Shown in pieces: positions 22,808-33,017 of a stretch of 64,000 nt of DNA. This stretch comes from Gigaspora rosea. Lineage: Eukaryota; Glomeromycota; Glomeromycetes; Diversisporales; Gigasporaceae. Both the position numbers and the translations under genes were made by a program. The notes beneath the pieces are model-generated. The model did no database searches. It was not told where the DNA came from and saw nothing but the letters and a program-made list of their open reading frames with translations. The stretch covers positions 87,472 through 151,471 of the forward strand of contig QKWP01001196.1 in assembly GCA_003550325.1 (NCBI GenBank), read 5' to 3'. The stretch's first letter is position 1, and each line of letters starts with the position of its first letter.

Positions 22808-23148
22808 AAAAAATGTGTTTGTCGCCAGAAGTGGCAGTCACCGGAGCATGATCGACAAATTAGATTGTGTAATGTTCGATCAAAACAAAAACAAAGCATC
22901 GAAACTTACTATCGTTAGGGTCTGGGTTAAAGCTATAGTTAGGGTTCGGATATAGCTTTGTATATAGTAAAATTTTGCAAAGAATTTTTTTTTTGCATAA
23001 AAAAAAGTAGTTCATAGACAAAATTTTAAGTTAGAAGTGATTTTTTAAAAAAATCAAAGTTTTTGCATTTTTTACATTACACATGATCCTTTGATCTAAT
23101 TGGTCGATCACACTCCGGTGACTGTCACCGCCAGTGACAAATAGATTC
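22808..23148. mobile_element. MITE with a telomere-like internal tract, copy 2
   Basis: Inverted ends carry TTTGTCGCC and GGCAGTCACCGGAGCATGAT on the left and, from the other strand, TTTGTCACTGGCGG and CAGTCACCGGAGTGTGAT on the right. The interior holds GTTAGGGTCTGGGTTAAAG and ATAGTTAGGGTTCGG. An AAAAAGTAGTTCATAGAC block is shared, inverted, with 15890-16175. Confidence 0.6.
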
Positions 23149-23980
23149 ACTCTTAATTCTATGAATTTATTGAATTGAATAAAAAAATTCATCAAATTCT
23201 GATAGTTGGTTGTTGAGAAATCTTAATTTAAAGTTCAAAGAAGGAAAAATTTACTATCTATTTTCTAAGGTATTTTTAAGTTTTTTTTAATGATTTCTTA
23301 ATAACTACTAAACCAAATTCAATGAACTTAGTTTCGTTTTAGTTTTACAAAAGCATATAATTGAAACAAAAAAAATTTACCGAATTTGATCTAGTAGATA
23401 TTTAGAATTATCGCATTAAGTTTTAAAAAACCTTTGAATTTATTAATAGGATTTGTACTACAGGATCTGCATGTGATAGCAAGTTAGAATAAGTTCTACC
23501 CGAGCTATGCATAGGAATGTAACCAAACATCATCAGATCAGCAATGATTGATATAACCTGGTACAGAATTTATACGTACAGGTTTTTTCTCCCACTTTCA
23601 AGAATATTTCCTGCAAGGAATGTCCTTGTGTAGTAGAGTGAGACTAATGGACTAGTTAGAGTTTCCAGATATTCCATACAGCAATTCATATTTGGTTTAG
23701 TCGTTTAAATTAGATAGTAACAATACTTGTTTATTCTTTGTCCTTTGGGAATTTGTACTTTTTTTTAGTATAATAAAATCAAAAAGGTTGTATTTGGTGA
23801 GTCTTGCCTAAGAGGAAAAGAAAAGATGTTAATAGCTTATTTAAAAACTAAATATACAAGCTGGGCCAAGCCAATAACATCCTCAGTATTATATAAAAAC
23901 CTTATATATTAATTTTTAAAAAATATATATAAAGTTATAATCGTCTTATTATTATAAATTACTTAGCTTTGTTTATATAA
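23149..23980. other. Intergenic DNA
   Basis: Contains a weak inverted repeat at about 23200-23480 (AATTCAATGAACTTAG region). No coding signal recognised. Confidence 0.45.
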
Positions 23981-24016
23981 TTTAGTAAAATAAATTTTTT
24001 TTTTTTTTTTTTAAAA

Positions 24017-24031
24017 CGAGGTCGTGCCTCA
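24017..24031 (-). other. LINE copy 2 3' terminal hairpin 2
   Basis: On the minus strand GAGG pairs with CCTC around loop CACGA, with a possible extra U-G pair, immediately before GTTTTAAAAAAA. It is the counterpart of the LINE copy 1 hairpin at 5914-5928, which has loop GAAGA and an A-U pair at the outer position. Confidence 0.6.
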
Positions 24032-24126
24032 TATTTTTTATTAGACAACATAAAATAATACAAATAATTACACTATTTTTATGATAACTAAACTACTGGT
24101 GTAGAGGCTAAAGCTAGTTTACTTTT

Positions 24127-24151
24127 GACCTAAGCTTTGCTAAGATAGGTC
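24127..24151 (-). other. LINE copy 2 3' UTR hairpin 1
   Basis: GACCTA (24146-24151) pairs with TAGGTC (24127-24132) on the minus strand, with TTAGCAAAG in the loop, followed by AAAAGTAAACTAGCT. The counterpart at 5803-5826 has GACCAAT/ATTGGTC: both sides of the stem changed together while the loop core stayed. Confidence 0.7.
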
Positions 24152-24156
24152 ACGAT

Positions 24157-24505
24157 TAGTAATTTGAACCGGTTGGGCTATAATCGGGTAACCGACCCGA
24201 ACTGAATAAATTTCGGGTAACCGGTTGAGTAAATGCTTAATCGGTTGACCCGTACAACCGATTGAGAATCGGTTGACATAATGTAAATTGAAATGTAAAT
24301 GACATCATAAAAGAGCAAAGGTCCCGAAAAGTTCCGAAATGAAATGAATGAACATAGCAGATAGTAGACGAGACAAAAATTTGAGTAAAGGCCCGAGAAT
24401 TCCTGAAAGTAAACGTGAAGTAATCTTATTCGGTTGAATCGGTTGACATTAAATATTTCAGTTCGGTTAACCGATTAAGAAAAATTTTCTCGGTTCAAAT
24501 CACTA
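24157..24505. mobile_element. hAT-like MITE (TAGTRATTTGAACCG ends) in the LINE 3' UTR
   Basis: Inverted ends TAGTAATTTGAACCG and, from the other strand, TAGTGATTTGAACCG, flanked by exact 8-base duplications GTCACGAT (24149-24156 and 24506-24513). The interior is rich in AACCGGTT/TCGGTTGAC units in both orientations. Removing it restores the same stop-to-hairpin spacing as in LINE copy 1. A related copy lies at about 46850-47087. Confidence 0.9.
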
Positions 24506-24517
24506 GTCACGATCTAT

Positions 24518-25960
24518 TTAGTCTATGTATGGGAGGGTGAGGGGAGAGGCGTTGTGAATAATAAATTGATGTGTCCATTTTGTGATTTTTATGTTCTTTT
24601 TTATCTCTTGGTTGTGTGTTTTATGTCTTGGGGTTATGAGTACGGGGGTTAGGGGACTGCTAGACGCTTGTATCATGCACCTCGGTTTCCAAATGTCTTC
24701 TCGTATTGTTTTTATTAAGTGGTGGTTGAAGTATATTGTGGGGCTTTTGCTGTGTGATATTTTTTGGTTCTGGCGTAGTGGGTTTGGGATGGTTGTGGGT
24801 TTGGTGATAATACCAATTGGGAGAGTATTGTCTCCGGTTACATGGGTGGATAGGTAATTCTCAATAAAGGTATCTGAGTCAAAGTCATGTATATTAAATT
24901 TGACTATGGTCCTCGTGAGGTTCTGTGTAATTATAAGTTCGATTGGGTTGGTGTTAGAAGAGCAAAGAAGCAGATACTTATTGTCTTCTATAGTTTGGTT
25001 GCATCTGTAGCATAGTTGGTTCGTGTCGGTAGTTGGTTGGCGGTAGTGCATGTTGAGCCTGGTGGGGAGTTCATTTAGAATTAGTTTGATTTTGAATATT
25101 TTTATTGCTGATTGATTTGGGTGTGTGGATCTGGATAGTGGACTGTTATGGTAGTTTAGGAGTTGGAATGTGGCGAGCCAGTCAATGTCTTTAACGTCTG
25201 TCTTCCAATTTAGAATTCGGTTGAGGTTGTGCCAGTCTGCTATGATCCGGGTATTTTGGAGGTGTCTAATCAAGCGCCTAGGGTTGTGGGGGAAGGTGTA
25301 GTTGTATAATTTTGGAATAAATTTGTCTAGTACTATGTTTTCAGTTAGGTCGTCTATTGGGGTGGGCAGTAGTAGGTTATGTGGAGTTGGTTGTTCAGTG
25401 TGTTGAATTTGAATGGAGAGTCTCTTTTGGAGAATGATTATCTTTAGGGCCATTTTATAAGGGTATATATAGTGTGCTTCTCCCCATGATGCTCAGTGTA
25501 TTGTATGGGGTGGTAATGATATGTTTAATTTCTTTAGTTACAGTCTTTTCATTTACGTGAAGTGATAGCTTGGATCTGAACGGAATTATAGCTACAAGCG
25601 TAATTATATTAGTATATATTAATTTTTTCTTTGTTGCCATGTTAGGTCAGTAGTGTGAAGGATTTGGTTTAGGTCTTTAAGTGTCCATACAGTCGAGGAT
25701 GCTGTATGGTTGTCAACTGTGTGTATGACGGCTTCAAATGTAGCTTTGTGGGAGAAAATGTTTTGGTATATAGTCCAGAGTTGAGTGTTGAGGTTTGTGA
25801 TAGATTCAGTGATTCGTTTGGATATCATGTCTTTGTGGGATAGATGATATGTGGATATAGGAGGGGGGGATAGCTAGAAGTTGAGGTTTCGTAAGGCCGT
25901 TTGTAGATCGTTAATGCTTGCGTGTATGTGTTTTTGTTTATCGACTTGTAGGTTAGTTAT
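24518..25960 (-). pseudogene. LINE copy 2: C-terminal region with CCHC-like finger
   Basis: Blocks 25828-25619, 25640-25455 and 25453-24518 align with the end of LINE copy 1. The middle block ('LSLHVNEKTVTKEIKHI') sits where copy 1 has its possible RNase H-like segment. The last block carries 'LCYRCNQTIED' and 'YLLLC', a zinc-binding pattern seen downstream of RT in many LINEs. The frame changes between blocks and ends at TAA 24518-24520. Confidence 0.75.
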
Positions 25961-25968
25961 CATTGAGG

Positions 25969-27834
25969 TTACGTTGTTATATAGCATGTGTTTTTCTCTT
26001 TAGGGGTTTCTGGGCATCCCTTGCACTTTGTTAGCTTTCTAGGAATTAGTGGATTCAGGGTCCAGTGTCGGTAGGTGATTTTTTCATTACTAATTTTTGA
26101 CCGTTTACCAAAGGTATTTTTTGCAAAGTGGTAGATCCATGGAGATTTGGCATTATTGAATGCAGGAAGTGTAAACGGGTTTGGTGTGATAAGGAGATGA
26201 TGTATACTGGTGGCAGCCGCAATTTTGTTTGTTATCTTAGTGAACCACTCTGGTGCTTTTCCTCTGGGTATTTTCTGGATTGTGTGGTGCATTTGCTTCC
26301 AGGTGGGGAAGGTTGTATGGGAGTTGTTGGTAAATTGTTCTACAAAGTGCAGCTGGTGTTTATTCAGATTATGTTTGAGCTTTGCGGGTCTAGATAAGTT
26401 TCTTAGGATTTGATTTATGGTGGTGCCTGCTTGGAATAACGGGATATGCCATTGAATGTTTCTATTGTGTAATGTGATGCCTTGGTTGTGTAGTAATCTG
26501 ATAGTTTTTGCTATGGTATTGTTTGCTTCATTGGTAGAGAAAACTGGGTCGGATATGAGGATTGAGATATTAGTAGTAGCATTGTTTTGGAGTTGTTGGA
26601 GTCGGGTTTTTAATGGTGAAGTATGGAAGAGTGGATGGTTAATTGTTCATAGTAGATCAGATATATATTGCTGGGTCTGGATATTTTCTGCTATCTTAAG
26701 GCCATATATTTTATGGTAGTGCATAGTTGCATTGGGCACGGTTGCTGCCAGTCCCGCCTTGTATTTGGCAATGTGAGTAAAATTTTTGGTTATTTGAGCA
26801 AGTTGTGTTTGCGACATGTTTGTGTTTTGTAACCGGTAGGCTAGTCGTGTAAGTATGACTGTGTTGGTGATGTAGATAGTTTGTTTGTCTGTGAGACGGG
26901 CATATCGTAGTTTGTTGATAGCAGACTGTGCTTCTTGGGTAATAATTTTATGTATTTGGGAGTGTTTGGATGTACGGCTAAACCAACAGCCTAGGAACCA
27001 AAATGGTGTATCTTGTGGGGTGTTTTCTATGCGGGTGTCGTTGAAGTAGATGTGTGGATTGGGGTCAGATAGGTCATTTGTGGCCAAGACTGATTTAGTT
27101 GGATTTACTCTAATATTGGTAAATTAGAAGAATGAGCTAGCTATGGTGACAATGTCGCTAAGTTGTTGTTTGGTTGGAGCGATCCAAAGAGTAACGTCCA
27201 TGAAGGCAAGAACAGAGCAGCATGTGGTTAGAGGGGTGGTGGAGTTAGGAGTTGTAGTGGTTAGAGAGTATCCTTGGAATTTGGTATCGATTGTGCTAAT
27301 TAGTGGGTCGTAATAGATGTGCCAGAGTAAGGGTGTTATTATTTCACTCTGATCGATGCCGTCATGAACAGGGTATGGTAGTGTATTGCCAAATGGCATG
27401 ATGACAGTATTGCTTCTTGCAGTGAAGATATCAGTAATAAGATTGGTTATTGATATAGGAAGCTTGAGCCGTTTTAAAGCGAGTCTGAGTGTGGAGATAT
27501 GGACTAAATCATATGCCTTCGACATGTCCTGTGATAGCACCCAGAAATCTTTTTTATATGTGTGGGCATCCTCTAGGATATGGGTAAGGGCTTGTATCGG
27601 ATAAAGTGTAGATGTTGCTGGGAGGGTAACGTGGTTTGAGGGGTTTAGGATAGGGTATTTGAACATTATGGATGAGAGTCGGTTAGTCAAAATTTTTGTT
27701 AAGAGTTTTCGTGCATACTCAATTAGGGAGATGGGGCGAGTATCAGATAGGTGTCCCGAAATACTGGGTTTTTTGAAATTGGAAAGATTGTGCTCTTTTT
27801 CCACATCTTTGGGATCTGAAATAGGTAGAGACAT
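25969..27834 (-). pseudogene. LINE copy 2: reverse transcriptase and linker with inactivating changes
   Basis: One frame runs from 27834 to 25969 apart from TAA at 27124-27126 and TGA at 26647-26649. It shows 'DTRPISLIEYARKL', 'QDMSKAYDLVHISTL', 'DQSEIITPLLW', 'NIRVNPTKS', 'IQKIPRGKAPEWF' and a 'CKGC...C' knuckle near 25990-26030. At 27193-27204 the catalytic Asp pair reads 'FMDV' instead of x-x-D-D, because GAT or GAC has become GTT. Copy 1 keeps 'YMDD'. Enzyme activity is excluded even without the stops. Confidence 0.88.
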
Positions 27835-29612
27835 GCATTAAAAATGTTGGTTAGGAGTGTTATAGCTGAGTTTGGTAGATGGCGTAACATTTCGTTAGTA
27901 ATTAGCTGGGGGCCTGGTGCTTTGTTTAAGGGTGCAGCTGTTATTTGTTTGAGTACTTCCTCAGTGGTGATAGTCTGAGTGATATTGTTGTACCAATGTT
28001 CTTGTATCTCATTTTTCGGATTAAATGCATAAGTCCATTCTTCTCGGAGTAGCTCATTTGGGGTATTTCTCCGGGTCCAATGTTCATAGTGTTGTGCAAT
28101 CTCGTGTTTGATTTCTGCAGGTTCAGTTACCACCTCTCCGGCTTTCTTTATATTGTGCAGATATACAGGGTCAATGTGCCGCTTTAGTATGTTATCGATC
28201 ATTAGGGTGGTGTTTGAGGTAAAGTTGGAGTATCTTCTATTTATATAGAAATTTATTTTATCTTTTTGTTCACTGTTGTTCTCGATATTTCGTGCGTGCC
28301 ATAATGTTTTGGTTTCAGATTTAAGTCTGGTGATGAGTGACTTATGGTTGTCGGGAGTTAAGTCCTCTGTAGCAATGCTGGGTATATGGCTTTTGGTCAT
28401 TTTATTGATAGCTACAATGCTGGTGTTCCATGTGTTAACCAGGAGTTTGGTGGCCTGTTTAAGAATTTTGTTAAGTTTTTTAGGGCCTTGGTGGAGGTCT
28501 GTGGCTTTTCTTGAGAAGGCGTAGTAGGTGTTCTGTTGTCTCATTGTGAATGGTATGTGAGTGTTTGTAGCTCTTTTTATTGCAAGGTTCAGCTTATGCC
28601 ATTGTTTATTGAGGGTGATGGAGTCTATGATTGGTGACTCTACATCTAAGTTGTCTTCGATCAAGGTTTGGGAAATCGAGTTTGAGAAGTTTGTCCATGT
28701 CTTCTCATTCATTTTGTCATATAAGAATACTTTATGTTTGTTTTTCTTTGTCCTTGGTAGAGCTGTATTGATGTTGTGGTGCCAAGATATTGTTAAGATC
28801 ATGTGATCACTATCAGTGCTATCAGTGGGTAAAGAGATTGCAAGTGGTGAGATTTCTATTATCATATGTGACGATATCCAAATGTCATCCAATTGGCTAT
28901 GACTAGTGCCCCTGGACCATGTTGGTTCTGCTATATCGAAGTAGGATAAGGTGCTGGTAAGGTTGCAATTTCCCATGTGTTTGAATAGTGGTGGTTTATT
29001 TTTCTTTGTGTGATCGTTAATGCTACAGTTGAAGTCTCCCATAACCAGGATTTTGTAGTTTCTCTTTTTGGCTTTAATTATTCAAGATGTGATATGATCT
29101 TGTGTCTTGCTGGCTAGTGTGTGATTGTTAGGTGGTAGGTAAGTTGAAATGACTCTTATCTTGTTTTTGGGAAAGTGGAGGTCAACCAGTATCACTATTG
29201 CGGCGTAGGTTTCGATATTGTGAATATAAAGTTGTAGATTGGTCCTAACGGCGATAGCGGTGCCCATGCTAGAGAGAGAAATGTTTGCTTGTGTGTAGGT
29301 ATAGTTGGAAGTATAAATCTTGTAGTAGGGGTTAAGAAGTCTAATCTTTGTAGTGTCGAGTTCCGCAAGTTTAGTTTCAGTCATGCTTATGATGTGCAGA
29401 TCTTCTTGGTTACAGTACTCGAGCCAGAGACTAAGCTTGAGGTTGTTGTTTATTCCTTGGATGTTGTGTGTGCAAATGTTAAGTGGTGAGGGGAAGTTTT
29501 GTAGGTTCTTGTTCTGTGGTTTGTAATGATTGTTCGTTGTATTGTTGAGATTAGTAGTATTAGTAGAGGTCCCATCTGTGCGGGTACGGTTGGTAACAGA
29601 GTTGTCCATCAT
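27723..29612 (-). pseudogene. LINE copy 2: endonuclease domain and start of the RT
   Basis: A single frame apart from one TGA at 29082-29084. The endonuclease signatures are 'CTHNIQGINN', 'MTETKLAEL', 'MGDFNCS', 'SQLDDIW' and 'TDSDHMILTI'. The connector and RT entry ('PLNKAPGPQLITNEML') follow. The endonuclease nicks the genomic target during target-primed reverse transcription. The frame shifts near 27760 into the RT frame. Confidence 0.88.
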
Positions 29613-29614
29613 GG

Positions 29615-31096
29615 TTAGTAGTCATTGAAGATTCCCCATTCCGGTGGAGAAAGATCAGGGAGGTTGATTAGGTAGTTTGGAATGAGAGTAATGTTAAAGT
29701 GTTCTTGAATTTTATTGATAACACCAGTAGCTGCATCATATTCTGATATTGGGACCTGTGTGGAAAGAGTGAGAATGTTTTTAGCGATATATGATGAGAG
29801 CTCTTCCAGGTTGGAAGGTAAGTTCGGTTTAACGTGGTTGTCAGGAGCAGGGTCCTTAGGTGCGATGTTTATCCATTCTTTAGGTAGTCGATCGAAGTAG
29901 TAGATCTCCCTTAACAGCCGTGCCGTGTCAACAAATTGACTCAGTGTGGTAATAGGAGTGGTGATTTGGTACTCTTTTATATCTTCTACGTTTTTGGGAA
30001 GTTCCGGTTTGTTAGTTGGATTTACCTGCATAATGTTAGGAGGGAGTGGAATTCTAAATTTGTATTTATGCTTGATTTTCTGAATAAATGTTCTGGCCAG
30101 TTGTTTGTCATTAATTGGGTATATATATACTATGTCGGTTTTTATTTTTGAGGGGTTATTGGGTAAGGGAGGTTTTGCAATTATGTAATCATTCGGTAAC
30201 CTTCCGAATTCATATTTCTCTCTTAGCAAGTTTATCATGCTCTTGAAGTCCTAGGGAGAGAGCATTGGGTTAATTGGGAATAGATGGCATAGGTTGTATA
30301 GCAATTCCTGTAGAGTGAGTGGTAGGAGGGCTCTGCGTTCTGACTCAGGCAAGTTAAAGTATTGTGGTAGGATACGGTCAAAGTGGTAGTATTCTTTTAA
30401 TAGTGCTCTGTATTCTGAAAGGTGGGCCATGGAGTCATAATCAGAGATTGGGAAGCGGTTTCGAACTGCTTCGTGTAGGTTATCTATTAGGTATGGGAGA
30501 GGTGGTTTGTTGTCGGTGAAGTAAGAGCCGAGAAGTTGTTCAAAAGAATATAATTTGCAGAGGGCAGCGACTACTGCTTTTGTGTGTCTGCGCTCGGAAA
30601 TTGGAAGAGCGAAAGGTAAGAATTCAGTGACTTGTTCTGGAATTAGGTCAGGAAAGTCAGGTAGCGGTTCAAGGTCTTTTGATAGTACTTCTCCCAGGAG
30701 TTTCCTCATCGTTTCAAATGGTATAATGTCCTCTATTTGGGCGAATTTTGCATAGTAGTATATCATGGTAGTAGTTTGATGTGCATTTAATGTGATGAAG
30801 CATGCATTAGTAATAAAGTTTGCTGCTAGTTTCTTTTTGAGCATTGAGTAAATTTGGTCTCTATTATTTTTGGTCATTATTTGAACATTGTGTAATCTTT
30901 TGTAATTTTTTAGGGCCTTGTTGAAGCTTTTCTTATACTTGATTTGGTGTGCCGGTTTGCTCTTTCTGTCTCTAGTGAAAGTGCGGAAAAAGGCTGTATC
31001 CCGGTGCTTGAATTTTAGGCTAATTGCTGGTAGTAGGTTGTATTGTGTAGGTCTGGATGCGATTTTGTCATTGAAGAATTGTTTGATCTCTGACTA
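29615..31096 (-). pseudogene. LINE copy 2: tandem N-terminal modules
   Basis: One frame from the stop at 31094-31096 to 29615, interrupted only by TAG at 30251-30253. It encodes at least six modules of about 50-60 residues with the pattern L-L-x-E-x-Y-x-F-x-R-L-P-x-x-Y/W, then P-x-L-P-x-x-L-x-x-L, then F/V-P-I-S-D/E-Y-D. Examples are 'YSFEQLLGSYF', 'YYHFDRILPQYF', 'YEFGRLPNDY', 'YYFDRLPKEW', 'RFPISDYDS' and 'VPISEYDAA'. I do not recognise this module from any known LINE protein. It precedes the endonuclease and may replace the classical ORF1 RNA-binding protein. Confidence 0.75.
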
Positions 31097-31110
31097 GTCC
31101 TTGAGTGCGT

Positions 31111-31982
31111 TCAGTACCGTGTCTGGGTTCTATTTGTCCGTGTTAAGAGGGTTGGCTTTGGCTTTTTGTAATGCTTCTTTGTCCATAGGGTTACCAGTTC
31201 CTGTGACTGTGGGTCGTAGGGGTGGTTTCTTCTGGCGACTTGACTATAGCTCAGTGCGTTGGGCTGGGTGGGTGACGACTCTATTGTGTGGTCCGACCTG
31301 GTATCCATGTCTACGTCATCCTCGTGGTTTGGTGTGTGGATCTTGTCTAAGTTATTAGGGTCTGTAGTGGGTGTTGGGTGGGTCGCAGGCTTAGATTCGT
31401 TTTGTATTATCATTGCACCCCTGTCATCTAAGTCGAGGTCAAAAAAGTTGCTATCGTCAAATTCCATTGTTGTTGCGGTTTGGGTTTCACTGTGGGGTAT
31501 GAGAGGGTCGGTGTTTTGGGAATCCTGTTGCTCATCATTGCAGGGCTGGTGATCTTGGTCAATCTGGGCGCCAGGTCCTGCATTGTCTCTGGTTAAAACT
31601 AGATTATTATTATGGTCCATGCCTAATTGCGCAGATCCTTGTTGTGGTGATGTTATTGATGAAATTGGAGAGGGTAAGCTGAGATGCCCACTTTTTTCGC
31701 CATTGTTAGGTGAGTTTTCTGAACTGAGGAGATGGGGTTTTTTTGTTTGTACTTGGTTTGTGAAGCTTGAGTCCTCTGCGCTAGAGAGTTTGCTAGTAGG
31801 CTCCATGTTGTGTAAGGTAGTGTTGGGCAGTTGGTGTTCTGTTTTGAGGCGATTTTTTTGTATCCTGCCACCCCTTGGGAGGGTGGTTTTGAGCGTGTGT
31901 TGTTTGTCTGTGATAGTGGTTTTTTCCCTTTTGGTTTTAATATTGGCTTACTCTTTCTTCTTAACGGTCCTTGAGTGCCCAT
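31111..31982 (-). pseudogene. LINE copy 2: N-terminal low-complexity region
   Basis: The first ATG of the element (31982, 'MGTQGPLRRKSKP') opens a basic segment. The frame then changes near 31800 into a Ser/Asp/Gln-rich acidic region (31806-31111; 'LDLDDRG', 'DDVDMDTRSDH', 'SYSQVARRN'). It looks disordered and ends at a frame change around 31110 before the module array. No known domain. Confidence 0.65.
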
Positions 31983-32059
31983 AGGGCTGTGCTTACTCTA
32001 TATTTAGTTGGACTTTTTCTACTTTACTGTTTTTTCTTTCCTAAAATTTTGTGTATGGA

Positions 32060-32077
32060 TGATCGTCAGAAAGAGTT
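32060..32077 (-). promoter_or_regulatory. 5' terminal block shared by the LINE and retroposon A
   Basis: On the minus strand AACTCTTTCTGACGATCA, six bases inside the 5' end of LINE copy 2. It is identical at 21046-21063 and nearly identical at the 5' ends of the other retroposon A copies. By analogy with trypanosome LINE/RIME pairs that share a 5' internal promoter, it is a candidate promoter or 5' RNA signal; this role is inferred. Confidence 0.5.
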
Positions 32078-32099
32078 TACAATTTTAGTAAAATAAATT

Positions 32100-32570
32100 A
32101 TATTTTTTATTATTTTATTATTAATAATTTTTAAATATATTAATTAAAATTAAAAATTAAAAATAACTAAAGATATAAGAGTAAAGTGTAAGAAAGAGAA
32201 AGGAAATAAGAAAATAAGAGTAAGAAAGAGTAAGAAGGAGTAAGAAAGAGTAAAAAGAAAGAAAGAAAGAAAGAGTGTGAGAAAAAGAAAAAAAGAGTGT
32301 AAAAAAGAAAAAAAAAGAAAAAAAAAGAGATAAAAAAAAATTTTTTTCTAATTGAGAACATAAAAAAATTTTTGAAAACATTAAATTAAATAAACTTGTT
32401 CTTATGAAAACATAAATATCAAAACAGATTTCCAACACTGGCATGAACATGAACAAGCAAAAGCATAGCTATATACAATGCTTTCAATTTTTTTTAGATA
32501 TTTTTTCACTAAAAATGGATGACACATCTTAGCTAATGAGCTTGGGAACTACTGCATAAGGGTGTTAATA
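32100..32570. repeat. AT-rich flank with GA-rich simple sequence
   Basis: Imperfect AAGAGTAAGAA, GAAA and AAAAAGAGTG repeats at about 32165-32345. Reading frames here are poly-Phe/Ser low-complexity and are not genes. Confidence 0.8.
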
Positions 32571-32764
32571 CCATATTCCTCCGAAAATATGCACCCTAAA
32601 AGTAAGCTCCCCCTACAATTCATATATACCCAAAAATAAGCATCCCTTATATAATGGAAATAAGCAACTAAATATCAAATCATTCAAACTATTAGTTGAG
32701 ATTATATCCGAAAATAAGCAACCTTATAGCAAAAAAAGGGTGCTTATTTTTGGAGGGAATATGG
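32571..32764. mobile_element. MITE (CCATATTCCTCC ends)
   Basis: Left end CCATATTCCTCCGAAAATAT and right end, from the other strand, CCATATTCCCTCCAAAAATA are inverted repeats followed by GCACCC on both sides. The internal AAAATAAGCA phrases resemble those in the TACCRTATRTGTCC family. The target duplication is unclear. Confidence 0.65.
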
Positions 32765-33017
32765 CAATAAAATTTAAAATATATATAAATATATTGTCTT
32801 TTAATTAATAAAGTACTTATCCTAAATATTAAACATTTTTGAATTATATAATATATATATTTTAAAACATTATAACTAAACCATTATAACTACTCTGTTG
32901 TGATAGATTAAATTTCATAAACTTTTAGCAATACGATATTGTCTACATACATTTGCTGCACATTAAAAATACTTTTTTTACTAAATTATCAGATTATTAA
33001 ATTATATATAGAATTTA

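Larger units (their letters stand above)
23997..32083 (-). mobile_element. LINE copy 2, complete (non-LTR retrotransposon)
   Basis: Flanked by an exact 16-base target duplication, TTTAGTAAAATAAATT (23981-23996 and 32084-32099), with a poly-A tail on the minus strand (T-run 23997-24012). The 8087-base span includes one nested hAT MITE (24157-24505), leaving about 7.7 kb of LINE. The layout is a short 5' UTR, one long coding region, two 3' UTR hairpins and the tail. The 5' terminus carries AACTCTTTCTGACGATCA (32060-32077, minus), identical in retroposon A copy 3. The element is visibly less AT-rich than its flanks. Multiple stops, frame changes and a mutated RT active site make it inactive. Confidence 0.93.

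Noticed and set aside
24582..31984. Many plus-strand frames of 60-133 residues
   Set aside because: Antisense shadows of the LINE copy 2 coding region.
32157..32456. Frames of 64-99 residues on the minus strand
   Set aside because: Almost pure Phe/Ser/Leu from GA-rich simple sequence; no gene features.
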